Below, one piece after another: positions 25,226 to 33,792 of a stretch of 51,534 nucleotides of DNA (positions are counted from its first letter, which is position 1; each line of letters opens with the position of its first letter). The position numbers and the translations under genes are program-made. Origin of the DNA: Halocatena pleomorpha (lineage in GTDB: Archaea > Halobacteriota > Halobacteria > Halobacteriales > Haloarculaceae). The stretch covers positions 1-51,534 of the forward strand of contig NZ_RRCH01000042.1 in the NCBI RefSeq assembly GCF_003862495.1, written 5' to 3'. The notes under the pieces are model-generated. The model was not told the origin of the DNA. It was given only the letters and a program-made list of their open reading frames with translations, and ran no database searches.

Positions 25226-26119
25226 TTACTCAGCACGTTCGATCGGTGCGCGGATGGAGTTGCCCCACTCGGTCCACGACCCGTCGTAGTTTTCCACGTC
25301 GTCGAAGCCGAGCAGTTCAGTGAGGACGAACCACGCGATCGAAGAGCGTTCTCCAACCCGGCAGTACGTCACGACGGCTTGATCTTCGGTAACGTCGTGC
25401 TCTTCGTACAGTTGCTTGAGTTCTTCGGCGCTTTTGAACGTGCCGTCGTCGTCAAGCACCGACGCGGTTGGAACGTTACTTGCACCCGGAATGTGGCCGC
25501 CGCGTTGAGCGGTTTCTTGGAGACCCTCTGGTGCGATGATTTCTCCAGTGAACTCCTCGGGAGACCGAACGTCAACCATCGGAAGTCCGCTTTCTAAGGC
25601 TTGTTCGACATCCGCTCGATAAGCACGAATCCCCTCAAACGGACCGCGAGCAGTGTACTCCTGCGAAGAAAAATCAGTGGACTCCTCTGTGAGCTGGTAC
25701 TCGTTGTTAACCCAGTAGTCCTTGCCACCGTCGAGGACGCGAACGTCTTCGTGGCCGTAATATTTGAACTCCCAGTACGCAAACAGCGCAAACCAGTTCG
25801 GAATCCAACCGTTCCCGTAGAAGACGACCGTCGACTCCTCGGTGATCCCGGCCGCACCGACCGTCTCTTCGAATTCCGGTTTGTCGAGGATGTCTCGCTC
25901 GACTGCGTCGGAAAGATCCTCGTCCCACTGGAAACCGATCGCACCGGGAATATGGCCGTCCTCATACCGCGAAGGGAAGTCCTCTTCGGGCGACTCCGGA
26001 CTGTTTACCTCGACTAATCGCAGATCCGGCGCGTCCGTTTTGAATTCATCGAGACGATCTTCGACCCAGTCAGCTGACACCAACACGTCGTTGACGTAAT
26101 TGGAACTACTGGCACTCAT
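25226..26119 (-). CDS. Two-domain rhodanese (thiosulfate sulfurtransferase)
   Basis: 297 residues with tandem rhodanese folds. The second domain has the active Cys253 in TYCRVGERSS and the usual GHIPGASNVP and DVRSPEEF. The first domain has GHIPGAIGFQWDEDL but its active-site position reads FYGNGWIPNW with no Cys, so only one site is catalytic, as in classical TST enzymes. Transfers sulfane sulfur from thiosulfate or mercaptopyruvate to cyanide or thiols. The start at 26119 (MSASSSNYVND) is preferred: the 30-residue hydrophobic extension available upstream is not part of this family. Lies about 250 bases from the DsbA-like operon. Confidence 0.9.
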   Translation of the reverse strand: MSASSSNYVNDVLVSADWVEDRLDEFKTDAPDLRLVEVNSPESPEEDFPSRYEDGHIPGAIGFQWDEDLSDAVERDILDKPEFEETVGAAGITEESTVVFYGNGWIPNWFALFAYWEFKYYGHEDVRVLDGGKDYWVNNEYQLTEESTDFSSQEYTARGPFEGIRAYRADVEQALESGLPMVDVRSPEEFTGEIIAPEGLQETAQRGGHIPGASNVPTASVLDDDGTFKSAEELKQLYEEHDVTEDQAVVTYCRVGERSSIAWFVLTELLGFDDVENYDGSWTEWGNSIRAPIERAE

Positions 26120-26304
26120 AGACACGTGGTGTTCTCTGCCCACTGTAATGTATCTTCGTGACGCGTTCAATAGTATGGAAATAAATACACATAACACGAA
26201 TAAAAACAATCGAGATCTGGCGGATCTCCTCTAGGGTTGATTGTGGTGGTATTGCAGTGGTGTTCGACCGATTCGTTTTACACGATGCCTATCGTAGTGT
26301 AAGT

Positions 26305-26490
26305 ATGGCGAACAAACCCGGTGGCCGACCACCGAGAGAGAAACGCCAGCAACCCACTCGTCGACGGCGTTCGCCGTCCAAGGCGCGTCGTCACCGCCTT
26401 TTGCACACGACGCTTTTCATGGCTGGAGCGATCCTGCTCACGGCCGCCGTTGTCATCACAATCGTCTCGGTTGTGGACGCTATGCTTTGA
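26305..26490 (+). CDS. Small single-span membrane protein
   Basis: 61 residues. A strongly basic N-terminal part (KPGGRPPREKRQQPTRRRR) is followed by one membrane helix (HTTLFMAGAILLTAAVVITIVSVVDAML). ATG at 26305 with a TATA-like TTTTACAC about 25 bases upstream (from 26277) fits a leaderless transcript; the ATG-frame start at 26257 would precede that box. No family recognised. The basic tail could bind nucleic acid or membrane phosphates. Confidence 0.55.
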   Translation: MANKPGGRPPREKRQQPTRRRRSPSKARRHRLLHTTLFMAGAILLTAAVVITIVSVVDAML

Positions 26491-26600
26491 CCCGGTCGAT
26501 GCTCCCACCGCTTCGATTGTGGTGTTCGACTGTGACTGTAGTGACGACGTTCTGATACTCCCCAATAAATATCAAAGGGAACATATATGTCTGACGCAAT

Positions 26601-26606
26601 TTTATA
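26601..26606 (+). promoter_or_regulatory. TATA box for the SMC operon
   Basis: TTTATA lies 25-30 bases before the ATG at 26631, which opens the three-gene run to scpA. Confidence 0.55.
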
Positions 26607-26630
26607 CGGTTTGGGCGATCCCTAGCGAAC

Positions 26631-26945
26631 ATGGGTCGCAGTGATCGTGTCGAGGAACTCGAAACGCAGGTTCGGGAATTGGAAGCGACCGTCACCGGAC
26701 TAACTGAGGAACTGTTAGAGTGCAAACAGCGCCTCAGCGAAGTCGAGGACACTCTTGAGGAGGGGTCCGACGCTGAGGGATCGTCATCGGGGATGTACGC
26801 CCCGTCTGAGTCGTCACCGACTGGTGAATCGGTCACCAGTTCGATGTCGATCCTGGACGAAGTCGACACGTATACGACGGAGGGAGAAGAATCCCATTCA
26901 GAAACGGAGACCGAGGAAGACGGCGACGGGATCATCGTCGCATAG
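26631..26945 (+). CDS. Short coiled-coil protein (DUF7518-like) before smc
   Basis: 104 residues. A leucine-rich heptad segment (VEELETQVRELEATVTGLTEELLECKQRLSEVEDTLEE, about 6-45) is followed by a Ser/Glu/Thr-rich, highly acidic tail of about 55 residues. I recall the family as a haloarchaeal DUF7518 or bZIP-like annotation. It ends 27 bases before smc, so the two are probably co-transcribed, pointing to a role in SMC loading or function; this is inference from position. The coiled coil suggests dimerisation. Confidence 0.7.
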   Translation: MGRSDRVEELETQVRELEATVTGLTEELLECKQRLSEVEDTLEEGSDAEGSSSGMYAPSESSPTGESVTSSMSILDEVDTYTTEGEESHSETETEEDGDGIIVA

Positions 26946-26972
26946 GCCGGTTGTCGTCTCGATCAACTATCG

Positions 26973-29900
26973 ATGCACATCAAAGAACTCGTTTTGGACG
27001 ATTTCAAGAGCTTTGGTCGGAAGACACGGATCCCATTCTACGAGGATTTTACCACGATCAGCGGTCCCAATGGATCTGGAAAATCGAACATCATTGATTC
27101 GATCCTCTTTGCGCTCGGGCTTGCGCGCACATCGGGTATCCGTGCGGAGAAGCTCACGGACCTCATTTACAATCCGGATGACACCGACGAGAAACCATCC
27201 GGTACGCGTGAAGCGAGCGTCAAAGTGATTCTCGACAACAGTGCCGGAGCGGTGTCGCGCTCACAGGTGGTCAACGCAGCCGGCACGGACAACGTCGGGG
27301 ATACCGAAGAGATCACCGTCAAACGACGGATCAAACAGACCGAAGACAACTACTATTCGTACTACTATCTCAACGGTCGATCGGTGAATCTCTCGGATAT
27401 TCAAGACCTATTGGCTCAGGTCGGTGTCGCTCCGGAGGGGTACAACGTGGTGATGCAGGGCGACGTAACCGAGATCATCAACATGTCGGCGGGCGACCGC
27501 CGTCGGATCATCGATGAGATCGCGGGCGTGGCGGAGTTCGACGCTCGCAAAGAGGACGCTGCCGAGGAGTTAGAGGTGGTTCGAGAACGACTCGAAGAGG
27601 CTGATCTCCGGATCGAGGAGAAACGCGAGCGGTTGGAACAGTTGGAAGACGAACGGGAGACGGCCCTCGAATACCAGACGCTCAAAGATGAGAAATCCGA
27701 GTACGAAGGGTATCTCACGGCCGCAGAACTCGAAGAAAAGCGCGACCGCCTCGATAGAATCACGGAGACGATCGTCGACACTGAAGCGACGCTCACTGAC
27801 CGCCAAGCAACGCGCTCACAGCGGGAGGACCGGGTGTCTCAACTGGAGGCGGAGCTGTCGGAGTTAAACGCTGAGATCGAACGGACAGGTGAGGACGAAC
27901 AGCTCCGCGTCAAACAGGAAATTGAGGAGATCAAAGGCGAGATCGCACGGAAAGAAAACGCCATCGAGACCGCTACCGAGCGCGCAGAAGAAGCAGAACG
28001 GAAGCGTAGCCAAGCGTTCGTAAAGCTCGATGGGAAACAGGAGGATATTGAGGAGTTGGCCGGCCAGATCAAAGCACAAAAGGTCGAAAAGGTCTCGATC
28101 AAAGCCGAGATTCAAGACCACGAGTCCGAGCTTGCAGAAGTCGAAAACGAGATCGAAGCAGTCGACACGGAGTACGAGCGGCTAAAGACGGAGTTGGCCG
28201 ACGCGCGTGACCGGCTCGAAACGGCGAAATCGGAGCGAAACGACAGCCAACGCGAACAGGATCGGCTGCTTGACGCGGCCCGACGCCGGTCGAACGAACG
28301 GCGCGACCTCGAAGCGGAAATCGAGTCGCTCGAAGAGACGATCCCCGAACTCGAAGCGAAACGCACGGACATCGAAGCAGAGCTCGAAGCGGCCAATGAA
28401 AACAAAGCCACGATCCAGTCGGCGGTCAACGATCTCAGGGACGAAAAATACGAACTACAAGCGGAAATCGACGAGATCGAAGACGAGCTGAGCGCGGCCC
28501 AACAGGAGTACGCCGAACTCGAAGCGAACACCGACGACACGAGCAGCTCGTACGGCCGCGCGGTGTCGACGGTCCTCAACAGCGGGATCGACGGTGTTCA
28601 CGGAGCGGTGAGTCAACTCGGTAGCATCTCCGGCCGGTACGCAGTCGCGTGTGAGACGGCAGCCGGGGGACGACTCGCCCACGTGGTCGTCGAGGACGAT
28701 GGCGTTGGACAGCACTGTATCGAACACCTCCAGTCCCGCAACGCGGGCCGCGCAACGTTTCTCCCGATCTCGGAGATGCAGCACCGCTCGTTGCCCTCGC
28801 TTCCGGGACACACGGGTGTGGTCGATTTCGCGTACAACCTGGTGGAGTTCGACCGTCGGTACGCAGGTGTTTTTTCGTACGTGCTGGGTGACACCCTTGT
28901 CGTCGAAGACATCGACACCGCCCGCGAGCTAATGGGCGAATTCCGGATGGCCACGCTCGGCGGAGATCTGGTCGAAAAAAGCGGCGCGATGACAGGCGGT
29001 TCGAACAACGGAACCCGGTACTCGTTTTCTTCCGATACCAGCCGGCTCGAACAGGTCGCAGAGCGCATTACTGAACTCGAAGACCGGCGTCGATCGCTTC
29101 GTGAAGACCTTCGATCGGTCGAATCACAACTCGACGACGCACGGGAGCGCCAGTCTGCTGCCACCGATCAGGTGCGCGATATCAAGGCCGAGCGCACAGA
29201 GATCGATGAGCGCATCGAATCCACCGAGGCGGCAATCGAGGACAAAAAAGCGGAGATCACGGAGATCGGACGCGCCCGCGAGGAGACCGAAGAGCAGATG
29301 CGGACGATCGAAGCCGAGATCGAAGAGAAAGACGAGACGATCGCCGGGATTGAAGCGGAGATCGACGATCTCGAAGCCGAACTCCGATCCTCGGCCGTCG
29401 CGGAACTCACCGACCACGCTGAAACCCTTCGGGAAACGATCACCGATCTCGAAGACGAGATGCGGCGGATCGACGACGATCTCAACGAGTTGAAGCTGGA
29501 ACGAGAGTACGCGGAGGAGACGATCGACGATCTTGAAGGCGAGATCGAAGCCGCAGAGGAACGCCACGCAGCCGCGACCGAGCGTATCGAGGAGCGCAAA
29601 GCGGAGATCGGAGACGAGGAGGCACGCCTCGAACGCAAACACGAGCAGGTAGCGGAACTAGAAGAAGAGCTGGCTGATCTCAAAGACGAGCGAACGGATC
29701 TCAAAACGGAGCTACAGGACGCCCGCGAGAGCTACGAAACGGCCGCCGACGCGGTCGACCGCGCAGAAAGCCGGCTCGAATCGCTACGGGAGCAGAAAAC
29801 GCGGCTCAGCTCGGAGATCGAGGAACTGGCCGAACAGGTCGGTTCGTACGACCCCGAGGAGATTCCTGCTCACGAGACACTCGAACGCGAGATTGCGCGG

Positions 29901-30545
29901 CTCGAAGAGGAGATGGCTGCGCTCGAACCAGTCAACATGCTCGCTATCGATGAGTACGATCGCGTTTCCGGGGAGCTGTCCGACCTCGAAACGCGCCGGA
30001 AGACGCTCACAGAGGAGCGTGACGCTATCCAGACCCGCATCAAGGAATTCGAGACCAAAAAGAGGGCGACGTTCATGGACGCGTATGAGGGCATCAACGA
30101 ACAGTTCGAGGAGATCTTTGCGCGGCTGTCCGATGGGTCTGGGACGCTGTTTCTCGAAGACGAGGATGATCCGTTTGCGGGCGGTCTGACGATGAAGGCC
30201 CAACCCGGCGACAAACCGGTCCAACGACTCGCAGCGATGTCTGGGGGTGAAAAATCGCTGACGGCGCTCGCGTTCATCTTTGCGATCCAACGACACAATC
30301 CCGCGCCGTTTTACGCGCTCGATGAAGTCGACGCGTTTCTGGACGCGGCCAACGCCGACGCCGTCGGTGAACTCATCGACGAACTCGCCGGCGATGCCCA
30401 GTTCGTCGTCGTCTCACACCGGTCGGCGCTGCTTGAACGGTCCGAGCGGGCCATCGGCGTCACCATGCAGGGCAACAACATCAGCGCGGTCACGGGAATC
30501 GATCTGAGTGGCGACACGGACAGAGAGGTACCCGCAGATGACTGA
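26973..30545 (+). CDS. smc: Chromosome segregation protein SMC
   Basis: 1190 residues, the full architecture: N-terminal ATPase half with Walker A G31-P-N-G-S-G-K37-S, coiled coil (about 170-520), hinge domain (about 520-670, with LGSISGRYAVACETAAGGRLAHVV), return coil, then signature MSGGEKSLTALAF (from about 1089) and Walker B YALDEVDAFLD (Asp1117/Glu1118). The dimer and its ATPase extrude or clamp DNA to organise the chromosome. The stop overlaps the scpA start by 8 bases, so expression is coupled. No truncation or odd residue seen. Confidence 0.97.
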   Translation: MHIKELVLDDFKSFGRKTRIPFYEDFTTISGPNGSGKSNIIDSILFALGLARTSGIRAEKLTDLIYNPDDTDEKPSGTREASVKVILDNSAGAVSRSQVVNAAGTDNVGDTEEITVKRRIKQTEDNYYSYYYLNGRSVNLSDIQDLLAQVGVAPEGYNVVMQGDVTEIINMSAGDRRRIIDEIAGVAEFDARKEDAAEELEVVRERLEEADLRIEEKRERLEQLEDERETALEYQTLKDEKSEYEGYLTAAELEEKRDRLDRITETIVDTEATLTDRQATRSQREDRVSQLEAELSELNAEIERTGEDEQLRVKQEIEEIKGEIARKENAIETATERAEEAERKRSQAFVKLDGKQEDIEELAGQIKAQKVEKVSIKAEIQDHESELAEVENEIEAVDTEYERLKTELADARDRLETAKSERNDSQREQDRLLDAARRRSNERRDLEAEIESLEETIPELEAKRTDIEAELEAANENKATIQSAVNDLRDEKYELQAEIDEIEDELSAAQQEYAELEANTDDTSSSYGRAVSTVLNSGIDGVHGAVSQLGSISGRYAVACETAAGGRLAHVVVEDDGVGQHCIEHLQSRNAGRATFLPISEMQHRSLPSLPGHTGVVDFAYNLVEFDRRYAGVFSYVLGDTLVVEDIDTARELMGEFRMATLGGDLVEKSGAMTGGSNNGTRYSFSSDTSRLEQVAERITELEDRRRSLREDLRSVESQLDDARERQSAATDQVRDIKAERTEIDERIESTEAAIEDKKAEITEIGRAREETEEQMRTIEAEIEEKDETIAGIEAEIDDLEAELRSSAVAELTDHAETLRETITDLEDEMRRIDDDLNELKLEREYAEETIDDLEGEIEAAEERHAAATERIEERKAEIGDEEARLERKHEQVAELEEELADLKDERTDLKTELQDARESYETAADAVDRAESRLESLREQKTRLSSEIEELAEQVGSYDPEEIPAHETLEREIARLEEEMAALEPVNMLAIDEYDRVSGELSDLETRRKTLTEERDAIQTRIKEFETKKRATFMDAYEGINEQFEEIFARLSDGSGTLFLEDEDDPFAGGLTMKAQPGDKPVQRLAAMSGGEKSLTALAFIFAIQRHNPAPFYALDEVDAFLDAANADAVGELIDELAGDAQFVVVSHRSALLERSERAIGVTMQGNNISAVTGIDLSGDTDREVPADD

Positions 30546-31446
30546 ACACGTCGACGGCGTTACGATCGATCTCACCAGCGGTGATCCCGAGAGCACAGCC
30601 GAGGACACGAACGAACCGGCCACCGAAGCGGATGCGACGGACGAGGAAGTCGAACCGGTCGAGTTGCTCGTGCAACTCGCAGAAGACGAGGAAATCGATC
30701 CATGGAACATCGACCTCGTGGCTGTCACCGACAAGTTCCTCGGTGCGCTCGATTCAGCCGATCTCCGGGCGGGTGGGCGGGCGCTGTTTTACGCCAGCGT
30801 TCTGTTGCGCATGAAAAGCGAAGCGTTGACAGAGGCGAGCGAACCGGAGGAGTCGGCAGACATCGAGGAAGAGCACCAATGGATAGAGCCGACAGCGACC
30901 GAGGCGCCGGGAACAGCCCCCGAAAACGGCCGGGATCCGTTCGACGCGCTCGAACAGGAGATGGATCGGCGGCTCGATCGGAAACGCGCACGTGGCACGC
31001 CCCAAACGCTCGACGAACTCGTTCGAGAACTCAGAGAGCGCGAGCGAAACACACACTGGAAGGAATCACGGACCTACGACACGAGTGACTCGCCGCGTGG
31101 ATTCAGCCGTGGTACCCAAACACTCGATTACCGCGACGACGACGCCCGCCGGATGGACGAGGAACCATCAGAAACGGAGGTCACTGGTACGACCCACACA
31201 GAAGACATCGAAACAACCATTCAAACCGTCTATCGTGCGCTGTGTGAACAGTACGACCGAGGACGGGATGCAGTGCTGTACGCCGAGATCAATGCGGTTG
31301 GTGGCTCACGCGTCGAAACGTTTCTCGCGCTGCTGTTCCTCGGGCACCGGGGGCAAGTTCGCCTCGAACAGGACGAACTCTTCGGAGACCTCTGGATACA
31401 CGACCAAACAGCCGGATCGACGGCAGATGAAGCCGTTGCGGATTAA
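30538..31446 (+). CDS. scpA: Segregation/condensation protein A (kleisin)
   Basis: 302 residues. Kleisin subunit that bridges SMC heads. The N-terminal domain has VELLVQLAEDEEIDPWNIDLVAVTDKFL (contact with the SMC neck) and RAGGRALFYASVLLRMKSEAL; a long acidic, probably disordered linker (about 105-205) is followed by a C-terminal winged-helix (VYRALCEQYDRGRDAVLYAEI...ETFLALLFLGHRGQVRLEQDE). The ATG overlaps the end of smc (ATGACTGA), giving tight translational coupling. The frame start at 30508 lies inside smc and is not chosen. No scpB is seen next to it. Confidence 0.93.
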   Translation: MTEHVDGVTIDLTSGDPESTAEDTNEPATEADATDEEVEPVELLVQLAEDEEIDPWNIDLVAVTDKFLGALDSADLRAGGRALFYASVLLRMKSEALTEASEPEESADIEEEHQWIEPTATEAPGTAPENGRDPFDALEQEMDRRLDRKRARGTPQTLDELVRELRERERNTHWKESRTYDTSDSPRGFSRGTQTLDYRDDDARRMDEEPSETEVTGTTHTEDIETTIQTVYRALCEQYDRGRDAVLYAEINAVGGSRVETFLALLFLGHRGQVRLEQDELFGDLWIHDQTAGSTADEAVAD

Positions 31447-31493
31447 TATTCGAACAACACACCAAAAATTACGCTACTTTCTTCGTAGTAAGA

Positions 31494-31504
31494 TTTATAT
31501 TATA
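31494..31504 (+). promoter_or_regulatory. TATA box for the 34-residue ORF
   Basis: TTTATATTATA lies 20-30 bases upstream of the ATG at 31524, the spacing seen at other leaderless starts in this window. No Shine-Dalgarno sequence lies between. Confidence 0.5.
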
Positions 31505-31523
31505 CCGGTATCTATGTCACAGT

Positions 31524-31628
31524 ATGACACCCGACCGGCTCCAAGAACGATTGGCGGAAACGGAAGGGCGCGTCGATCCCCAGGAGTTGGCGCAAGCGCT
31601 CATGTACGTCCGTGAGGACGGATCGTGA
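31524..31628 (+). CDS. 34-residue acidic micro-protein
   Basis: An ORF encoding 34 residues, beginning MTPDRLQERLAETEGRVDPQ. It is amphipathic, acidic and helical in look, with typical third-position G/C. The strong TATA box upstream (31494-31504) and the leaderless spacing support it. It lies 77 bases downstream of scpA but has its own promoter. No family recognised; function unknown. Confidence 0.45.
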   Translation: MTPDRLQERLAETEGRVDPQELAQALMYVREDGS

Positions 31629-31707
31629 TCCGGCTTCGATACCGATCAATAGCGTAGCCAGCAAGGCGTCGCTACTTATTTTAAACTATACAATAAGTTC
31701 AATAGAA

Positions 31708-32553
31708 TCACAGATAGTCGCCAACGAGCAGTTCAGTTTGTCGTTTCGTCTCCTCTGGAATCGCCGCAGACGGGGTGTTGATCGCGTTCGCAAGCGCCTG
31801 GTGACATTCACAGTCGTGTTCGTCTGGCAGCGTCTCGATCGCGCGTTCGATGACTCGTTTGATAGCGCGTTCGTTCGCAGTCGCGTTGTCGAGTACCTCC
31901 TGAAGGGTGACCTGTTCGTCCTGTTTCCAAACGTCGTAGTCGGTGACGCCGGTGACAGTCGCATAACACAACTCGGCCTCGCGGGCGAGTTTCGCCTCCG
32001 GAATGGCGGTCATACCGATAACGTCCCAATCGTTGGCGCGGTAGAACTCGCTTTCGGCGCGCGTCGAGAACTGGGGGCCTTCGATACAGACGTACGTCCC
32101 GCCATCGACGACCGTCGTGTCGGTTGCCTCGTGACACCCAGCGAGGTGAGTTGTCAGTTGCGGGCAGTACGGCTGGGCGAAACTCATGTGGACCACGAAA
32201 TCCTCGAAAAACGAGGACTGACGGTGACAAGTTCGATCGAAGATCTGGTCCGGAATCACGAGCGTTTGGGGTGGGAGATCCTCTCTGAGGCTGCCGACAG
32301 CGTTGCTTGAGAGGATTCGATCGACGCCGAGCTGTTTGAGCGCGTGGATGTTCGCGCGGTAAGGCACTGTTGTCGGTGAGTACTCGTGGTTACGGCCGTG
32401 TCGGGGGAGAAACGCGATCTCGGTGTCGGCTACCGTTCCGATGGTGATCGGCGCGCTGGGGTCTCCAAACGGCGTTTCGACGCGTTTCTCGCGGGAGTTC
32501 TTGATATCGAGCGATTCGTAGATGCCGCTTCCACCAATGAATCCAACTGTCAT
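31708..32553 (-). CDS. mtnP: S-methyl-5'-thioadenosine phosphorylase
   Basis: 281 residues of the purine nucleoside phosphorylase family. Cleaves methylthioadenosine to adenine and methylthioribose-1-phosphate. Start MTVGFIGGSGIYESL, phosphate-binding RHGRNHEYSPTTVPYRANI, substrate loop NAVGSLRED, IEGPQFSTRAESEFYR and VIGMTAIPEAKLAREAELCYA with the conserved GMT-PEA block. MTAP versus PNP/6-oxopurine phosphorylase (MTIP) cannot be fully separated by eye. A phosphoribosyltransferase gene lies 45 bases upstream on the same strand, giving a purine salvage pair, with a possible own promoter (TTAATAGTC) between. Confidence 0.92.
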   Translation of the reverse strand: MTVGFIGGSGIYESLDIKNSREKRVETPFGDPSAPITIGTVADTEIAFLPRHGRNHEYSPTTVPYRANIHALKQLGVDRILSSNAVGSLREDLPPQTLVIPDQIFDRTCHRQSSFFEDFVVHMSFAQPYCPQLTTHLAGCHEATDTTVVDGGTYVCIEGPQFSTRAESEFYRANDWDVIGMTAIPEAKLAREAELCYATVTGVTDYDVWKQDEQVTLQEVLDNATANERAIKRVIERAIETLPDEHDCECHQALANAINTPSAAIPEETKRQTELLVGDYL

Positions 32554-32598
32554 GGCCGGTCGTATGAGCCATGACTATTAACACACCGGGACTTTCGG

Positions 32599-33291
32599 TC
32601 AGTGTCGCTGTCGCCACCCATCAGCAGTCCGTTCGAGGAGATCCCGGCGCACCATCTCCGCAAGCACCTCTTCGAGACGGTCGGGCTGTGCGATCTCCAT
32701 CTCGATCCGGTCGATCCGGTGGTATTTACGGAGAAGGTGACGGACATCGTGGCGGGTGAACGTCTTCGCGTCCGCTTTTTCCATCACACCGCCGATCAGA
32801 TCGATCATATCCTCAATGAAGTTCCACGGGTAGACCACCCACGCCCATTCTTCGAGGCGCTCACCGACGAAATCCGGTTCGAACTCGCTCGTCCCCAACA
32901 GTTGAAGCGTCGCCGTCCGGACTTCGTTGGGATTGCGGTCGGTGACGTACTCCTCGGCGTGTCGGATCGACCCCCCCGTATCAGCGATGTCGTCAATGAT
33001 GAGTACGTCCTTGCCCTCGACGCTGCCCTCCGGCATCGGATACCGAACCTGTGGCTCGTCGGTCTTCTCGGCCGTTCCGACGTAATGTTCCATCTTGAGA
33101 CTCGCAAGGTCGTCCAACCCGATGAAATCACACAAACACCGACCAGCGAACCACCCTCCGCGCGCCAACGCCACGATCACATCTGGCTCGAACGACGCCC
33201 CCGTGACCTGCTGTGAAACGTCTCGACAGAGATCGTAGATGTACTCCCAGGTGGTGATCGTGCATTTGAACTCCTCTGGAAGATCGCTCAT
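32599..33291 (-). CDS. Phosphoribosyltransferase (purine type)
   Basis: 230 residues of the type I PRTase fold. The PRPP motif is VLIIDDIADTGGS, with the flexible-loop region ASLKMEHYVGTAE and VALARGGWFAGRCL upstream; the long C-terminal extension (from about 165, FTRHDVRHLLRKYHRIDRIEME) contains a winged-helix-like segment. It converts a purine base plus PRPP to a nucleotide. Base specificity (guanine/xanthine or hypoxanthine) cannot be read. It sits beside MTA phosphorylase, whose product adenine or hypoxanthine it might recycle. Confidence 0.85.
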   Translation of the reverse strand: MSDLPEEFKCTITTWEYIYDLCRDVSQQVTGASFEPDVIVALARGGWFAGRCLCDFIGLDDLASLKMEHYVGTAEKTDEPQVRYPMPEGSVEGKDVLIIDDIADTGGSIRHAEEYVTDRNPNEVRTATLQLLGTSEFEPDFVGERLEEWAWVVYPWNFIEDMIDLIGGVMEKADAKTFTRHDVRHLLRKYHRIDRIEMEIAQPDRLEEVLAEMVRRDLLERTADGWRQRH

Positions 33292-33415
33292 ATCGGGTGT
33301 CTCACCACGGAGTACGGATAAGAATTGTCAGAGACGATGGTACACGCGACACAAGCACACACCCGGCTGTGTCCCGAACGTCGCTCACGCTGTACACACA
33401 ACAGTAGCTAAACCA

Positions 33416-33661
33416 TTGGCTCACAATGTACATGTAATAGATGCTAATAAGAAACGCGTCCAGTTTCGCGCCCCTCACAGACCGATTGACCGAACTGACG
33501 CAGTTGCGGCCGTTTCCGGTGACGACCGGACGGATCTCCTCGTGACCGCGATTCGGGCGTATCTCCAAGCGGCTGCGCACGACGCTGACCTCGTTCAGGA
33601 AATCGCGGCCGCTTACTACGACGGCGAGATCACCTATCCCGTACTATTAAAAGTGAAGTGA
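33416..33661 (+). pseudogene. Ribbon-helix-helix antitoxin-like protein, degenerate
   Basis: The frame reads KRVQFRAPHRPIDRTDAVAAVSGDDRTDLLVTAIRAYLQAAAHDADLVQEIAAAYYDGEITYP and closes with VLLKVK. The pattern fits haloarchaeal RHH regulators, in which an N-terminal strand is followed by two helices and a YYDGEI segment. No in-frame ATG is near; only TTG (33416) or much more distant codons could start it, and the tail after YYDGEI is far shorter than I would expect. Most likely a remnant of a regulator or antitoxin gene. No toxin partner adjoins it. Confidence 0.5.
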
Positions 33662-33760
33662 AAGTAAAGAAGCAAGTAATTGTGTTACACTGCCCCTTCT
33701 GCCCGCCATAATCAACAACTTAAGTTCGAGTTAATTCTATTCGCGTCGGTCGGAAGGTTC

Positions 33761-33766
33761 TTTATT
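33761..33766 (+). promoter_or_regulatory. TATA box for ppsA
   Basis: TTTATT, 27-32 bases before the ATG at 33793, with no Shine-Dalgarno sequence. Confidence 0.45.
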
Positions 33767-33792
33767 GGCCTTGGCGACCCTTCGAATACGCA

